Under the pieces are notes generated by a model. It did no database searches. It was not told where the DNA came from and saw only the letters and a program-made list of their open reading frames with translations. A stretch of 64,000 bases of DNA from an uncultured Clostridia bacterium. Its GTDB lineage: Bacteria > Bacillota > Clostridia > Oscillospirales > Acutalibacteraceae. Position numbers and translations under genes: made by a program. The DNA lies in assembly GCA_947572385.1 (NCBI GenBank), contig CANPBX010000006.1, positions 1-64,000 on the forward strand, in the 5' to 3' direction. Below are positions 35,585 to 44,825 of this stretch, in pieces (position 1 is the stretch's first letter; each line of letters opens with the position of its first letter).

Positions 35585-36757
35585 TCAGCGTCTGCGTTTC
35601 CTGCCATCCACCTCCACGCCGTCCCCAAAAGGGAGGTTGCTGTAATTATTGCTTTTTTCCCGGCGCAGGGCCTCTGGGATATCGGTATGGGCGTTCAGGT
35701 CTATGCCTATTGACGTTAAATCGTTGTCATCCAAGTAGCTTTCAGGCAGGCGCGAAGGCTGCAGCTGCTCCTGGACATAGTTATACGTGTCGTTTAGAGT
35801 ACGGGCCTGTGGCTGTTCTTGGCGGCGGCTGGGAGTGCTAGGCCTAGCCGCCGGTTTCTGGACTGGCTGAGGACCCTGGGGCTGCTGCACAGAAAACTTT
35901 TCCCTTGCAGCCCTTGGCGGCTGCTGGGCATGTCTGGGTGTATGTGTCTCTCTGTACTCCTGTTTCGGCTGTACCGGCTCCAGCTCAGGCTCCGTCTGAG
36001 GCTGAGGCTGAGGCTCTATCTCGGGTCCTTGTTCAGCAGAGTATACCTCTTCCTGCGGCTCCGGCTCTGAAAAAAACTCAGGCTCAGCAGTTTTTACAGG
36101 CGGCTCCAAAGAGGGCTCGGGAGCTTTTACAGGCTCCGAAACAGCCAGCGGCTTAACTTCATCAGGCTCATCTTTCTGCTTGAACGCGGGGATATGCTCA
36201 ATGCACTCCAAATGCTTTTTATACATCTCTAAGAGGGACGAACGGAAAGCCGTCACCTGTTTCTTCATCTCTTCTAGCTCCGTCTTCTTGGTATCTGCCA
36301 ACCTCGCATACTCCTTAGCAGACTTGGCTACATCATTCTCGGCACTCTGCCTGATTCTGCGGGCTTCCTCATTGGCCTCAAGCAGCTTGGCATCTGCCTG
36401 GGCGCGGGCTTCCCGCACTATATCTGCGGCCTTTTGTTCGGCCTCCTTCATCAGCGCCTTGGACATATGATGGGCGCTTAAAACCACTTCTTTAATGCCA
36501 TCCTCATCTGCACGGTAAGCTTCGACCTTTTGGGCCAAGACAGAGAGTTTGCGCTGGCAGTCCGCATTTTTCGCCGCCAGCTCTGAATTTAGCGCTGCCA
36601 GCTCCTCGGTCTGCTTTACTGCCGTGTCCCTCTGTCCAAGGAGCTCCTGGAAAGACGCGGCTACCTGGTCGATGAAATTATCCACGTCCTCCGGCTTATA
36701 ACCCGAGAAGCCAGCCTTTCCGAAGCTCACCTCATTTATTTCCTTTACCGTCAGCAT
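35585..36757 (-). CDS. divIVA: DivIVA domain protein with long C-terminal tail
   Basis: Curvature-sensing coiled-coil protein that marks poles and septum; 390 residues, more than twice Bacillus DivIVA (164). Seen: N-terminal membrane-binding motif GYKPEDVDNFIDQV, long coiled coil (about residues 30-200), then a low-complexity Pro/Glu/Gln-rich region (about 205-320) with EPEPQ-like units, and a conserved-looking end (ESYLDDNDLTSIGIDLN). Lies in the ylmH-divIVA-lspA order typical for Gram-positive division clusters. Confidence 0.93.
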   Translation of the reverse strand: MLTVKEINEVSFGKAGFSGYKPEDVDNFIDQVAASFQELLGQRDTAVKQTEELAALNSELAAKNADCQRKLSVLAQKVEAYRADEDGIKEVVLSAHHMSKALMKEAEQKAADIVREARAQADAKLLEANEEARRIRQSAENDVAKSAKEYARLADTKKTELEEMKKQVTAFRSSLLEMYKKHLECIEHIPAFKQKDEPDEVKPLAVSEPVKAPEPSLEPPVKTAEPEFFSEPEPQEEVYSAEQGPEIEPQPQPQTEPELEPVQPKQEYRETHTPRHAQQPPRAAREKFSVQQPQGPQPVQKPAARPSTPSRRQEQPQARTLNDTYNYVQEQLQPSRLPESYLDDNDLTSIGIDLNAHTDIPEALRREKSNNYSNLPFGDGVEVDGRKRRR

Positions 36758-36773
36758 CTTGGATGTTCCTCCC

Positions 36774-37514
36774 CTATTGATATTTCCTGCATTTTACTGT
36801 CAGCCTTCCCTTTCCGGTCAACGGCCCGAAAGAATCCAATACAAACTTCCCATGTCCCCTAACGGAGATCACATCGCCCTCATCCAGCCGCCGGTCTACG
36901 CCGAGGACCTCCTGATGGTCCACCATGACCGACCCTGATGTTATAAGCCTTGCGGCCTTTTCACGGCTGGTGCGGCACAAGAGCGCCACAATGCAGTCCA
37001 GCCTCTCTGAGGCCACAATGCCGCTTATGTCTTTATACTCACGGATAGACGGAAGCGGCTCCTCATATCCAATCGCAGTTTTTACGCCCACCCGCCCTAT
37101 TTTCCTTAAATTATCTAAAAAGTACCTCTCCATCCCCTGACGGATAAAGGCGACCGTGTGTCCCTCTCCCACTAAAATATCGCCGACAACGCTGCGTTCT
37201 ATGCCAAGCTGCATAAATGCTCCAAGAAAATCCCTGTGCCCCAGCTTGTCCCCGATCCGATACTTAAATGTCAGCGCCGTCAGCGGGAAACTGTCTGCAG
37301 AGGGCTCCATATAGTCGGGAAAGAAGCCTGCCATGACTCGTTCCGCCTCCTCATAACCGCCCCAGAGCAAATACCCGGCAGGCTCTTTACGGAGAAAGTC
37401 ACGGCAAAATGCGGCCTCGCTTTCATCAAGAAAGCCAATATAGCATGGCCTGCGCTGACCGGTCCTAAGGCAGTCCCGAAGCTTTGCCAAAAGCAATTCT
37501 CTTTGACCGTCCAT
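36774..37514 (-). CDS. YlmH-type S4-domain RNA-binding protein
   Basis: 246-residue YlmH homologue from the division cluster. Seen: an N-terminal region with KLGHRDFLGAFMQLGIERSVVGDI and a C-terminal S4 domain (REKAARLITSGSVMVDHQEV, RLDEGDVISVRGHGKF). Recent work links YlmH to ribosome-associated quality control in Bacillus. Sits between sepF (3 bp) and divIVA (16 bp). Confidence 0.9.
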   Translation of the reverse strand: MDGQRELLLAKLRDCLRTGQRRPCYIGFLDESEAAFCRDFLRKEPAGYLLWGGYEEAERVMAGFFPDYMEPSADSFPLTALTFKYRIGDKLGHRDFLGAFMQLGIERSVVGDILVGEGHTVAFIRQGMERYFLDNLRKIGRVGVKTAIGYEEPLPSIREYKDISGIVASERLDCIVALLCRTSREKAARLITSGSVMVDHQEVLGVDRRLDEGDVISVRGHGKFVLDSFGPLTGKGRLTVKCRKYQ

Positions 37515-37517
37515 AGT

Positions 37518-38072
37518 TTAGAAGTACAGCCCATTGCTCTCCAGCTCGTCCAGGACGTCGTCGCCAGTGAGGTCAACAGTATACGGCGTGATGATAAACG
37601 TAGAGGTGGCTATGCGTTTGATTTTACCGTTATTGGCATAGGCAACGCCGCTCAGAAAATCCACAATACGCCTGGAGGTTTCCTTGTCAGTCTTCTCCAA
37701 ATTGAGCACCACAGTATGCCTGCGCAGCAGCTCGTCGGCTATAGAACGTACTTCCTCGCCAAATGACACCGGATTACGCACCACCACCTGAAGCTGTGTC
37801 TTAGCATTGATGTTCACCACCCGCCCGGGACTCGCCTCCCGGGGTGTGTATTCCCTGGAAGAAAAATCCCGGGACACAGGCTCCTTAGGCGCGTATCCGG
37901 AGAACGATGAAAATGATGAAATCGGAGCGGCCCGCCGGGACTCCTCGCGGCTTGAGCCGTAGTCCTGGGTGTCCTCCGTTTCCGTCTGCGTCTCCTCTGG
38001 ATACTCCTCATACTCATACTCATCCTCAGGCGGATTCCACATCTTTTGCAGCTTATCCATAAGCCCTGCCAT
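37518..38072 (-). CDS. sepF: Cell division protein SepF
   Basis: FtsZ-binding membrane anchor. Seen: N-terminal amphipathic helix (MAGLMDKLQKMWNP), a disordered acidic/Ser-rich linker (about 20-85), and the C-terminal SepF domain with NLEKTDKETSRRIVDFLSG and the ending TSTFIITPYTVDLTGDD. Start uncertain: AGGGAGG precedes TTG codons at 38081 and 38078 by 2 and 5 nt and the ATG at 38072 by 11 nt; I use the ATG (about 184 residues). Normal neighbours yggS, ylmH and divIVA. Confidence 0.93.
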   Translation of the reverse strand: MAGLMDKLQKMWNPPEDEYEYEEYPEETQTETEDTQDYGSSREESRRAAPISSFSSFSGYAPKEPVSRDFSSREYTPREASPGRVVNINAKTQLQVVVRNPVSFGEEVRSIADELLRRHTVVLNLEKTDKETSRRIVDFLSGVAYANNGKIKRIATSTFIITPYTVDLTGDDVLDELESNGLYF

Positions 38073-38096
38073 ATACAACAAAACCTCCCTATAAGA

Positions 38097-38816
38097 TTAC
38101 AACCTTGCCCCAAACAGAGATGACCCTACACGAACCATGGTCGCGCCGCACTCAATGGCCTCGGAGAAGTCCGATGACATCCCCATAGAAAGGCAGACCA
38201 TATCTACATTATCCATGCTTTTCCCCTGTATGTCAACATAATATTGCTCCATTGCAGAAAAATAGCGGCAAAGATTTTTTTTGTCACCACATATTGGGGG
38301 TATAGCCATGAGCCCACTGACGTGTATGCCCGGCAAAATTCGGATTTGATCGATAAACTCCACCAGATGCTCAGGGTCAACGCCGCCCTTATTCTCCTCC
38401 TGCCCGATGTTCACCTCTACCAGCACATCCATTGTCAGGCCAGCTCTAACACATAGCCGTGATATCTCCCCCGCCAGCTTCACACTGTCTACCGACTGGA
38501 TACAGTTCACTTTACCTACCAGATACTTTACCTTGTTTGTCTGCAGCTGTCCTATAAACTGCAGGTTGCACCCGGCTTTGTCAAGGCGGTCGTACTTATC
38601 CAAAAACTCCTGTACACGGTTTTCGCCAAGGCATGTCAGACCTTTTGAGATAGCATAGTTTATCACTTCAACCGGCACAGTCTTTGTAGCTGCCAAAAGG
38701 GTGATGTCTTCCGGCCTTCGGCCTGAACGCTCCGCTGCCCGGGCTATCTGCTCCTTTATCTCCTGATAGTTCCGGTCAAAAGCCTCAAAACGGTCAGCGA
38801 ACGATTTTTCCGTCAT
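38097..38816 (-). CDS. PLP homeostasis protein, YggS family
   Basis: Single-domain fold-III PLP-binding protein that buffers pyridoxal phosphate; about 239 residues. Seen: the PLP lysine in LLAATKTVPVE, the GENRVQEFLDK motif, FIGQLQTNKVKYL, VEVNIGQEENKGG and the phosphate-site LSMGMSSDFSEAI. I start at M4 (38816, MTEKSFADRF); it still overlaps the HlyD-like gene by about 20 bp. Usual partner of sepF. Confidence 0.94.
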   Translation of the reverse strand: MTEKSFADRFEAFDRNYQEIKEQIARAAERSGRRPEDITLLAATKTVPVEVINYAISKGLTCLGENRVQEFLDKYDRLDKAGCNLQFIGQLQTNKVKYLVGKVNCIQSVDSVKLAGEISRLCVRAGLTMDVLVEVNIGQEENKGGVDPEHLVEFIDQIRILPGIHVSGLMAIPPICGDKKNLCRYFSAMEQYYVDIQGKSMDNVDMVCLSMGMSSDFSEAIECGATMVRVGSSLFGARL

Positions 38817-40116
38817 ATAAATCAACTCCTCCCACTACTACCTTGTCGTATAGCCGTATTGTGTGGTCCGTTACCAGATTCTTCCGCTCGTCTTCATTGA
38901 GCTCGAGCTTGCAGACCGCATAGCCGTTTACATCCTTTTCCGTAAACACCTGCACAAATTCCAGCTGCCCGCCGTAAACCACATACACTCCCTTGACATT
39001 CTCCTTGACCTTGGTGACAGTGTTGTCTTTCTCGTCAGTTTCCTGGTACTCAATGTCCAAAAAGCGCAGTGCTTTCTCATTGACAAGCACACCTGAATAT
39101 GTCTTCACATTCACTTGAACATTTTCATTACGCACGGTAGCAAGGTCTGCGTCCATATAGGTACACTCGAAGACCACTGCAGTCTTGCCGGAATCAGCGT
39201 CCCGGTTCCTCGCGACTACCTTTGCCGGTATTGTAGCTGTGCTGGCAAAGGGGATGTCCAGCGTGACCTCATCAACACCTTCAAACTTTATCATGGCTTC
39301 GTCGTCAAATAAGCAGGCCATATACCACTTGAAATCTTCGCATATCTTGCCAATACACTGCTGAGAGACCGCCCCCTTTTCCTCGGCAAGAAGCTGCTCA
39401 AGCTTCTTGGGCGTTAAATTCTCCACCTCATCAATAGACACTGCTCTTTCAAGGCCATCCGCATAGGTGATAAAATAGCCTGCCTTAGGCGCCTTGATCG
39501 AGTTCATAGACTGTCCTGTGCCGTTTGTTATTGAATCCTTCTCCCTTTTAAGCTCACTTACCCGCTGTGCATAATCCTCAGCGCTCTCCTGGCCAGAGAG
39601 CACCTGTTTGCGGCTGAGCGATAACAGCAGCGCTTCCTTAGTCTGGGTCACACCTGAAAAATCACCCTGCTGTATGTCCAGCATTACATCGCTCAAATCA
39701 TCGTAAATCTGCTCCCCAAGAGCTGTGCTTGCGGATACATATGCGTCCATGGGCCTGGACAGTGCAGATAGACTCTGTATTTCCCGCTCCATACGGTCTG
39801 CCATGTTCTGCGCCGCAGCGTCACTTTCGCTCATGAATATGTCTGCTATCACCCCGCCGCTGGATACGCGCGACCCATTTGCCACGCGATAGTTCAGCAC
39901 GCCGGTATAATTTGGATTTATAACGCTCTCCATACGTATGGCAAAGCCCTGTGTCTGGATAGAGTCTACGACCTCGCCGTATAGAGCCTCCTCTGTAATT
40001 AGGTTATTATTTGTGAAAGAATCCGCCCGCCGGTTTACCGCACTGAACGCCACAGAGACAATGACAAGCAATGATATAATTATCATCGCGGCAGCATAGA
40101 GCTTTCTGTTATTCAA
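38794..40116 (-). CDS. HlyD-like membrane-anchored adaptor protein, TTG start
   Basis: About 440 residues. The frame is open to 40179, but the TTG at 40116 has AAGGAGG 8 nt upstream and gives MNNRKLYAAAMIIISL, and it overlaps the miaA stop by only 8 bp. Seen: one N-terminal transmembrane helix (about residues 6-26), a barrel-sandwich half-motif (GVLNYRVANGSRVSSGGVIADIF, shown here in part), a helical hairpin region (about 95-190), and later beta domains; resembles periplasmic adaptors of the HlyD group. In Clostridia such a gene commonly sits between sepF and miaA. No ABC or RND pump is encoded beside it. Confidence 0.75.
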   Translation of the reverse strand: MNNRKLYAAAMIIISLLVIVSVAFSAVNRRADSFTNNNLITEEALYGEVVDSIQTQGFAIRMESVINPNYTGVLNYRVANGSRVSSGGVIADIFMSESDAAAQNMADRMEREIQSLSALSRPMDAYVSASTALGEQIYDDLSDVMLDIQQGDFSGVTQTKEALLLSLSRKQVLSGQESAEDYAQRVSELKREKDSITNGTGQSMNSIKAPKAGYFITYADGLERAVSIDEVENLTPKKLEQLLAEEKGAVSQQCIGKICEDFKWYMACLFDDEAMIKFEGVDEVTLDIPFASTATIPAKVVARNRDADSGKTAVVFECTYMDADLATVRNENVQVNVKTYSGVLVNEKALRFLDIEYQETDEKDNTVTKVKENVKGVYVVYGGQLEFVQVFTEKDVNGYAVCKLELNEDERKNLVTDHTIRLYDKVVVGGVDLYDGKIVR

Positions 40117-41098
40117 TAGCATTACCTCCTTCATTAAGGTCTGCGTCGGTGTAAAGGCCGCGGCTTTCCAGTATATCAATGCACTCCTTTAGAGCATTAT
40201 CCGTGCTGTAAAGTTCATCCATATACAGATAGTGGATATCAGGCTCTCTGGAAAACCAAGTCAGCTGCCGCTTGGCGTAACGGCGGCTCTCGCGCTTGAT
40301 ATTTTCCACCGCTTCTGCTAAGCTTATTTCACCATTGAAGTATGGAAAAAGCTCCTTATACCCAATAGATTGTGCCGCGGTAGGGTACTTAACACTGTTT
40401 TCACAAAAGCTGTAAAGCCTTTTAGCTTCACGGAGCAGTCCGTTCTCTAGCATTCTTTCCACTCTGATATCTATACGCCTATAAAGCTCATGTCTGTCAC
40501 GAAATACCGGACAGAACATCATATATCTGTAAGGCGATCCAGCTTGCCGCGACCTTGCTGTCTGCTGAGAAAACGGCTCGCTGGATAACATACAATACTC
40601 AATGGCGCGCAATACCCTCTTAACATTATTTGGGTGTATCTCCTGGGCTGAAACCGGGTCCATTAAGCTTAATTTTTTGTGCATTTTCTCCGGCCCAAGC
40701 TCTTGGGCTTCGGTATACAGCTTGTCCCGCAGCGCGTCATCCCTGCACTCGTCCTTAAACGTAAAGCCCCTGAGCAGTGACCGGGCGTATAGCCCCGTGC
40801 CGCCTACCAATATTGGTAGCTTACCCCGCCGGTGTATGTCGGATATGGTCTCTCCCGCCAGCTTTACATAATCCGAGACACTGAACGACTTGTCCCAATC
40901 AAGAAACCCTATAAGATGGTGTCTCGCCTGGGTAAGCTCCTCTGCGTCAGGCTGGGCGGTGCCAACCGCAAGGTCCTTATACACCTGCATAGAGTCACAA
41001 GAGACAACCTCTCCGTCCAACTCTCTGGCAAGAGCAATGCCAAGCGCTGTTTTTCCTGTTGCCGTGGGGCCTGTTATCGCAACTACCATCTGCTTCAT
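40109..41098 (-). CDS. miaA: tRNA dimethylallyltransferase
   Basis: Adds the isopentenyl group to N6 of A37 in tRNAs reading UNN codons; 329 residues. Seen: P-loop GPTATGKT (residues 10-17), the DSMQVYKDL motif, the tRNA-binding HLIGFLDWDKSFSVSDY, and VGGTGLYARSLL. Starts one base inside the mutL stop (TAATG-type junction). MiaB, which acts next on the same tRNA base, is 7 kb upstream in the same direction. Confidence 0.96.
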   Translation of the reverse strand: MKQMVVAITGPTATGKTALGIALARELDGEVVSCDSMQVYKDLAVGTAQPDAEELTQARHHLIGFLDWDKSFSVSDYVKLAGETISDIHRRGKLPILVGGTGLYARSLLRGFTFKDECRDDALRDKLYTEAQELGPEKMHKKLSLMDPVSAQEIHPNNVKRVLRAIEYCMLSSEPFSQQTARSRQAGSPYRYMMFCPVFRDRHELYRRIDIRVERMLENGLLREAKRLYSFCENSVKYPTAAQSIGYKELFPYFNGEISLAEAVENIKRESRRYAKRQLTWFSREPDIHYLYMDELYSTDNALKECIDILESRGLYTDADLNEGGNAIE

Positions 41099-43002
41099 TA
41101 TACTCTCCCGAATTGTTTCTCGATCTCACGCCGTCCCAACAGGATATATACCGGCCTTCCGTGAGGACAGTAACGCACCTGCGGGTTGCACTCCAGCTCT
41201 ACCGCCAGCGAAATAAGCTCCTGACGGCTGGTGTGGTCCCCAGCTTTTATTGCAGCCCTGCAGGCCACGTTGTGATAGACCCAGTCCATATGCTCTGTAG
41301 TGATCTCAGTTTTGAAGCTTGCCAAGTATCCAGCTATCTCCATCACTGCCGACGCAGCGTCCTGACCCTCCAGCAGCAGCGGAGCCGTGCGTACTAAAAC
41401 CGTACCAGCCCCAAAATCAGATACTTCAAACCCAGCCCTAGAAAGCTCCTGCTCATGTGCTATCACGGCGGTGTATTCCTCCATATCCAGATCTACAGTC
41501 ACCGGCTCCAGAAGGGCCTGCGCCTCGCAGCCGCTGCGGCTGGCCTTTAGCCTCTCATACAGCAGCCGTTCATGAGCTGCATGCTTGTCAATGAACATTA
41601 GCTGGTCTTTGCTGTACTCCACTATAATATAGGTGCCAAATGCTTCTCCTAATATACGCGATGAAAAGTCACTGAGAATTTGCCTTGGCTTCTCCTCTGG
41701 CGGTTTCTCAGGCTCTGGCATTTGAATCATGACCGGCTTTGGCTCCTGTACCAATGCTGGTTTTGGTACGGCTTTTTGAGGTGGTGCTATATCCAAGTTC
41801 GGCTGGTTTGGCCTAAATACCGGCTTTGGTACCGTATCGATCGCCTGCTTAATAGCCTTAGGAAGCTCCGGCTCCTTCCGCTGCTGTGCCCCGCTATCAT
41901 GCAGGAAAAGTGGCTGATCAAAGCTTATGGGCTCATTTAATGTTAACTGTTCCTTTTTTTCTAACACAGGAGCGTATGGTGATGGTTTTTTCAATTCCAT
42001 AATCTTTGGACGGTCGCCTGTATTCAAGGCCGAGCGCACACCATGGTATACAGCGTCAAATATAGGCCGCTCATTCACAAACCGCACTTCAAGCTTAGCG
42101 GGGTGCACGTTCACGTCCACCGCCTCACATGCTACCTGCATATGCATCACACATGCGGGGAATTTTCCTGCCATGACAGAACCCTTATATGCCTCCTCCA
42201 GCGCCGCCATAGCTGTACGGCTGCGTATAAACCGCCCGTTTATGAAGAAATTCTGCATACTGCGGTTGGGCCGGCAGCCAGCGGGAGTGCTGATAAAGCC
42301 GTGTACTTTAACATGGCCCAGAAGGTAGTCTACAGGTATTAGCGTTGAAGCGAACTCCTTTCCGCAGACCGCGTACACCGCAGAAGACAGCTTACTGTCA
42401 CCGGGGCTGTGAAGCTGTTCCCTTCCGTCTCGGATAAAGCGTATTGATATCTCAGGATGTGACATCGCCAGCTTGTCCAGAATCCCAGCCACAGAGTTTC
42501 CCTCTGTCACATCTTTTTTCAAAAATTTCATCCGTGCCGGAGTATTAAAAAACAGATCCCGCACCACAATAGTTGTTCCCTGGGGACAGCCAGCCTCTGT
42601 AAGTAGCGGCTCCTCATCGCCGCCGCAGGCATATCTAACGCCAACCTCCTGGCCATCAGCCCTGGTGAACAGTTCCACGTGTGATACGGCAGAGATAGAC
42701 GCCAGAGCCTCCCCCCTAAATCCCAGGGTGCCAATAGCATCCAGATCCTCCTGCCCAGACACCTTACTGGTAGCGTGGCGAAGGAAGGCCACAGGCACGT
42801 CCTCCGCTGATATGCCACAGCCGTTATCTGTGACCCGCATATATGTAACACCGCCACGGCGTATCTCCACGGTGATAACTGTAGCTCCTGCGTCTACAGA
42901 GTTCTCTACCAGCTCCTTTATCACAGCAGACGGTCTCTCCACCACCTCACCGGCGGCAATAAGCTCCGCGACCTGCTTCTCCAGCACATGAATTTTCGGC
43001 AT
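41098..43002 (-). CDS. mutL: DNA mismatch repair protein MutL
   Basis: GHKL ATPase and mismatch-activated endonuclease; 634 residues. Seen: N-terminal ATPase motifs ELVENSVDAGAT (Glu30-Thr41), DNGCGIS and GFRGEALASISAV; a Pro/Lys/Glu-rich linker (about 330-440); and a C-terminal domain with DKHAAHERLLYE, a version of the DQHAxxExxxYE endonuclease motif, and the zinc/beta-clamp region ending CPHGRPVYI. Its usual partner mutS lies 1.8 kb upstream rather than adjacent. Confidence 0.96.
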   Translation of the reverse strand: MPKIHVLEKQVAELIAAGEVVERPSAVIKELVENSVDAGATVITVEIRRGGVTYMRVTDNGCGISAEDVPVAFLRHATSKVSGQEDLDAIGTLGFRGEALASISAVSHVELFTRADGQEVGVRYACGGDEEPLLTEAGCPQGTTIVVRDLFFNTPARMKFLKKDVTEGNSVAGILDKLAMSHPEISIRFIRDGREQLHSPGDSKLSSAVYAVCGKEFASTLIPVDYLLGHVKVHGFISTPAGCRPNRSMQNFFINGRFIRSRTAMAALEEAYKGSVMAGKFPACVMHMQVACEAVDVNVHPAKLEVRFVNERPIFDAVYHGVRSALNTGDRPKIMELKKPSPYAPVLEKKEQLTLNEPISFDQPLFLHDSGAQQRKEPELPKAIKQAIDTVPKPVFRPNQPNLDIAPPQKAVPKPALVQEPKPVMIQMPEPEKPPEEKPRQILSDFSSRILGEAFGTYIIVEYSKDQLMFIDKHAAHERLLYERLKASRSGCEAQALLEPVTVDLDMEEYTAVIAHEQELSRAGFEVSDFGAGTVLVRTAPLLLEGQDAASAVMEIAGYLASFKTEITTEHMDWVYHNVACRAAIKAGDHTSRQELISLAVELECNPQVRYCPHGRPVYILLGRREIEKQFGRV

Positions 43003-43023
43003 TTTGCACCTCCCCTACAGCAT

Positions 43024-43425
43024 TTAAAGACTCTTGCGCAAAATTATCTCTAACGGCTCTCCCGGCAGAAGAATGGACCCGCAGTCCACATAGCCATGCT
43101 TTCGGTAGAAGAACTGGGCGCGCTCACTGCTCAGTGTTGAGGTCAGTACCGCCTCATAGCCCATACGCTTCATCTCAGATTCCCAATGTTCCACTAATTT
43201 ACTGCCCTGGCCTTGTCCTCGTTTCCCATCTAACATATAGAGCATGTTCATAAAAGGTATATTGCCCCAGAAAAGGCTATACCTCAACCATCCAGCAAGG
43301 CCGCCGCTGTCCTCTGCTACAATGATTTTCTGTGATTCGATAGCGTTTTTTAGTTCAGCTGGAGAAATATGGTGGTCCAAAGATATAAGAGTATCAAAGT
43401 CGCTTTCTGTGGCATATCTTGTCAT
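43024..43425 (-). CDS. GNAT family acetyltransferase
   Basis: 133 residues, a compact GCN5-related N-acetyltransferase. Seen: the acetyl-CoA loop KRGQGQGSKLVEHWE and the C-terminal ERAQFFYRKHGYVDCG. Substrate unknown. It overlaps the ParB-like gene upstream by 4 bp and ends 21 bp before mutL; one of three accessory genes between mutS and mutL. Confidence 0.88.
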   Translation of the reverse strand: MTRYATESDFDTLISLDHHISPAELKNAIESQKIIVAEDSGGLAGWLRYSLFWGNIPFMNMLYMLDGKRGQGQGSKLVEHWESEMKRMGYEAVLTSTLSSERAQFFYRKHGYVDCGSILLPGEPLEIILRKSL

Positions 43426-44042
43426 ATTTGCTTTTCCTTCTCAAAATAGTCGTCGCAAAATTTGTCCCAAAGCACTTCATACTCATCGTGGCTCACACGT
43501 TTCATGTCATATGGAGTACCAATCCCGCGCTTTCTCGCCTCCGACACAAATCCGTGTATATACCCAGAGTCTTCGCTAATAAACGCGCAAACTTCTTTAT
43601 ATCCGAAATCCATAGCCGCCGCAAGTCTTGTATGTCCATCCAGTGAGATGGATCTGTTGCCATCTGATATAACTGGTATGACTATGTCCTCTGGTCTATG
43701 GATGAATGTTTTGACTGCCGCCAGCTTGGACTCGTCCACATAGAACTGAGAGGGTTGTATTTTGTCAAGCCCAACCATGAATATGTCTACCGGCGGGAGC
43801 TCCAGCAGCCTTGTTCCATTCTTGTCAACAAAACGAGTGATATGGCCTGCATAAAATCTGAACATATCAATAAGCTCAGAATAGAGACTAGTATCTTCCC
43901 CACGCACTACTGCCGAGCTCCTGTCAATAACCTCTATCTCGTAAGGCTTGCCGTTCACTAAAAAAGCCCCGTGCTGATACAGCACATTTTGAGAAAACCT
44001 CTCGTCATCATACCTGTCTATACGTTGGATATCTGTCTCCAT
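43422..44042 (-). CDS. ParB/sulfiredoxin-fold protein of unknown function
   Basis: 206 residues. The central part has the order seen in ParB/Srx-fold nucleases and nucleotide-binding proteins: LDKIQPSQFYVDESKL, then SLDGHTRLAAAMDFG, where GHTRL corresponds to the conserved box II. There is no DNA-binding helix-turn-helix after it, so it is not a chromosome-partition ParB. The N-terminal 95 residues are unique to my eye (VNGKPYEIEVIDR, EDTSLYSELIDMF). It overlaps the GNAT gene and follows the methyltransferase by 4 bp. Confidence 0.7.
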   Translation of the reverse strand: METDIQRIDRYDDERFSQNVLYQHGAFLVNGKPYEIEVIDRSSAVVRGEDTSLYSELIDMFRFYAGHITRFVDKNGTRLLELPPVDIFMVGLDKIQPSQFYVDESKLAAVKTFIHRPEDIVIPVISDGNRSISLDGHTRLAAAMDFGYKEVCAFISEDSGYIHGFVSEARKRGIGTPYDMKRVSHDEYEVLWDKFCDDYFEKEKQI

Positions 44043-44046
44043 CTCA

Positions 44047-44802
44047 TTACTCCTTTATTGCTCTTGTCGCAAGAAAGCATGGGATATTGTGCTCATGAAG
44101 CGTTCCTGCACCGTTGGTATCTTCATATAGGTGCGTCAGACGGAAACCGGCTTCCAACTGGCCTCCTATCTGTTCCTCCATAGTATGGGAGAACTGCATT
44201 CCATCGTCGTCTTTTTCCAGCTGAGCCCGCTGCTCCGGATTTTTCAACGGGTCAAAGGGAAAGACACATAGCTCGGAGCGGTCGTCCTCGTTCACAAAGA
44301 GAAAATTTATTCCGTTATCCAGCCCGCAAATCAGGACTCCACCGATCTTCAATACCCGATAACACTCTTTAAATATGGGCTTAACCTCCTGTACATAGCA
44401 GTTAGAGACCGGATGAAATATCAGGTCAAAGCTATCATCTTCAAAAGGCAGGGGCTTAGTCATATCACCGCGAAGGATATTTATGTCGTACCCCTCACGG
44501 TCCGCTACCATGCGCTCACTTTCAAGCTGCTTTGGCGAATAGTCCAGCACCGTACATACTGCTCCGGCCGCGGTGAAAATAGGCATCTGCTGCCCGCCTC
44601 CGCTGGCAAGCCCCAGCAGGCGCTTACCATTCAAATTGCCGAACCACTCCTTCGGTACCGGCTTTGTTGGCGTCAGGAGGACATCCCACTGTCCCTTACA
44701 TGCGTTCACATATTCCTCATGAGAGATAGCCTTGCCCCACTCCCAGCCCTCTTCTACCCACCTGTCGATAGTTTCGGCGTTTATATCCTGATAGTTTTTC
44801 AT
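44047..44802 (-). CDS. Class I SAM-dependent methyltransferase
   Basis: 251 residues. Seen: motif I LLGLASGGGQQMPIF (GxGxG-like), motif II VLDYSPKQLE, motif IV FDLIFHPVSNCYV and the post-motif VLKIGGVLICGL. No target-recognition domain, so probably a small-molecule or protein methyltransferase; substrate unknown. First of the three accessory genes downstream of mutS (23 bp). Confidence 0.88.
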   Translation of the reverse strand: MKNYQDINAETIDRWVEEGWEWGKAISHEEYVNACKGQWDVLLTPTKPVPKEWFGNLNGKRLLGLASGGGQQMPIFTAAGAVCTVLDYSPKQLESERMVADREGYDINILRGDMTKPLPFEDDSFDLIFHPVSNCYVQEVKPIFKECYRVLKIGGVLICGLDNGINFLFVNEDDRSELCVFPFDPLKNPEQRAQLEKDDDGMQFSHTMEEQIGGQLEAGFRLTHLYEDTNGAGTLHEHNIPCFLATRAIKE

Positions 44803-44825
44803 AAGAACTCCTTTATATTGCCATA

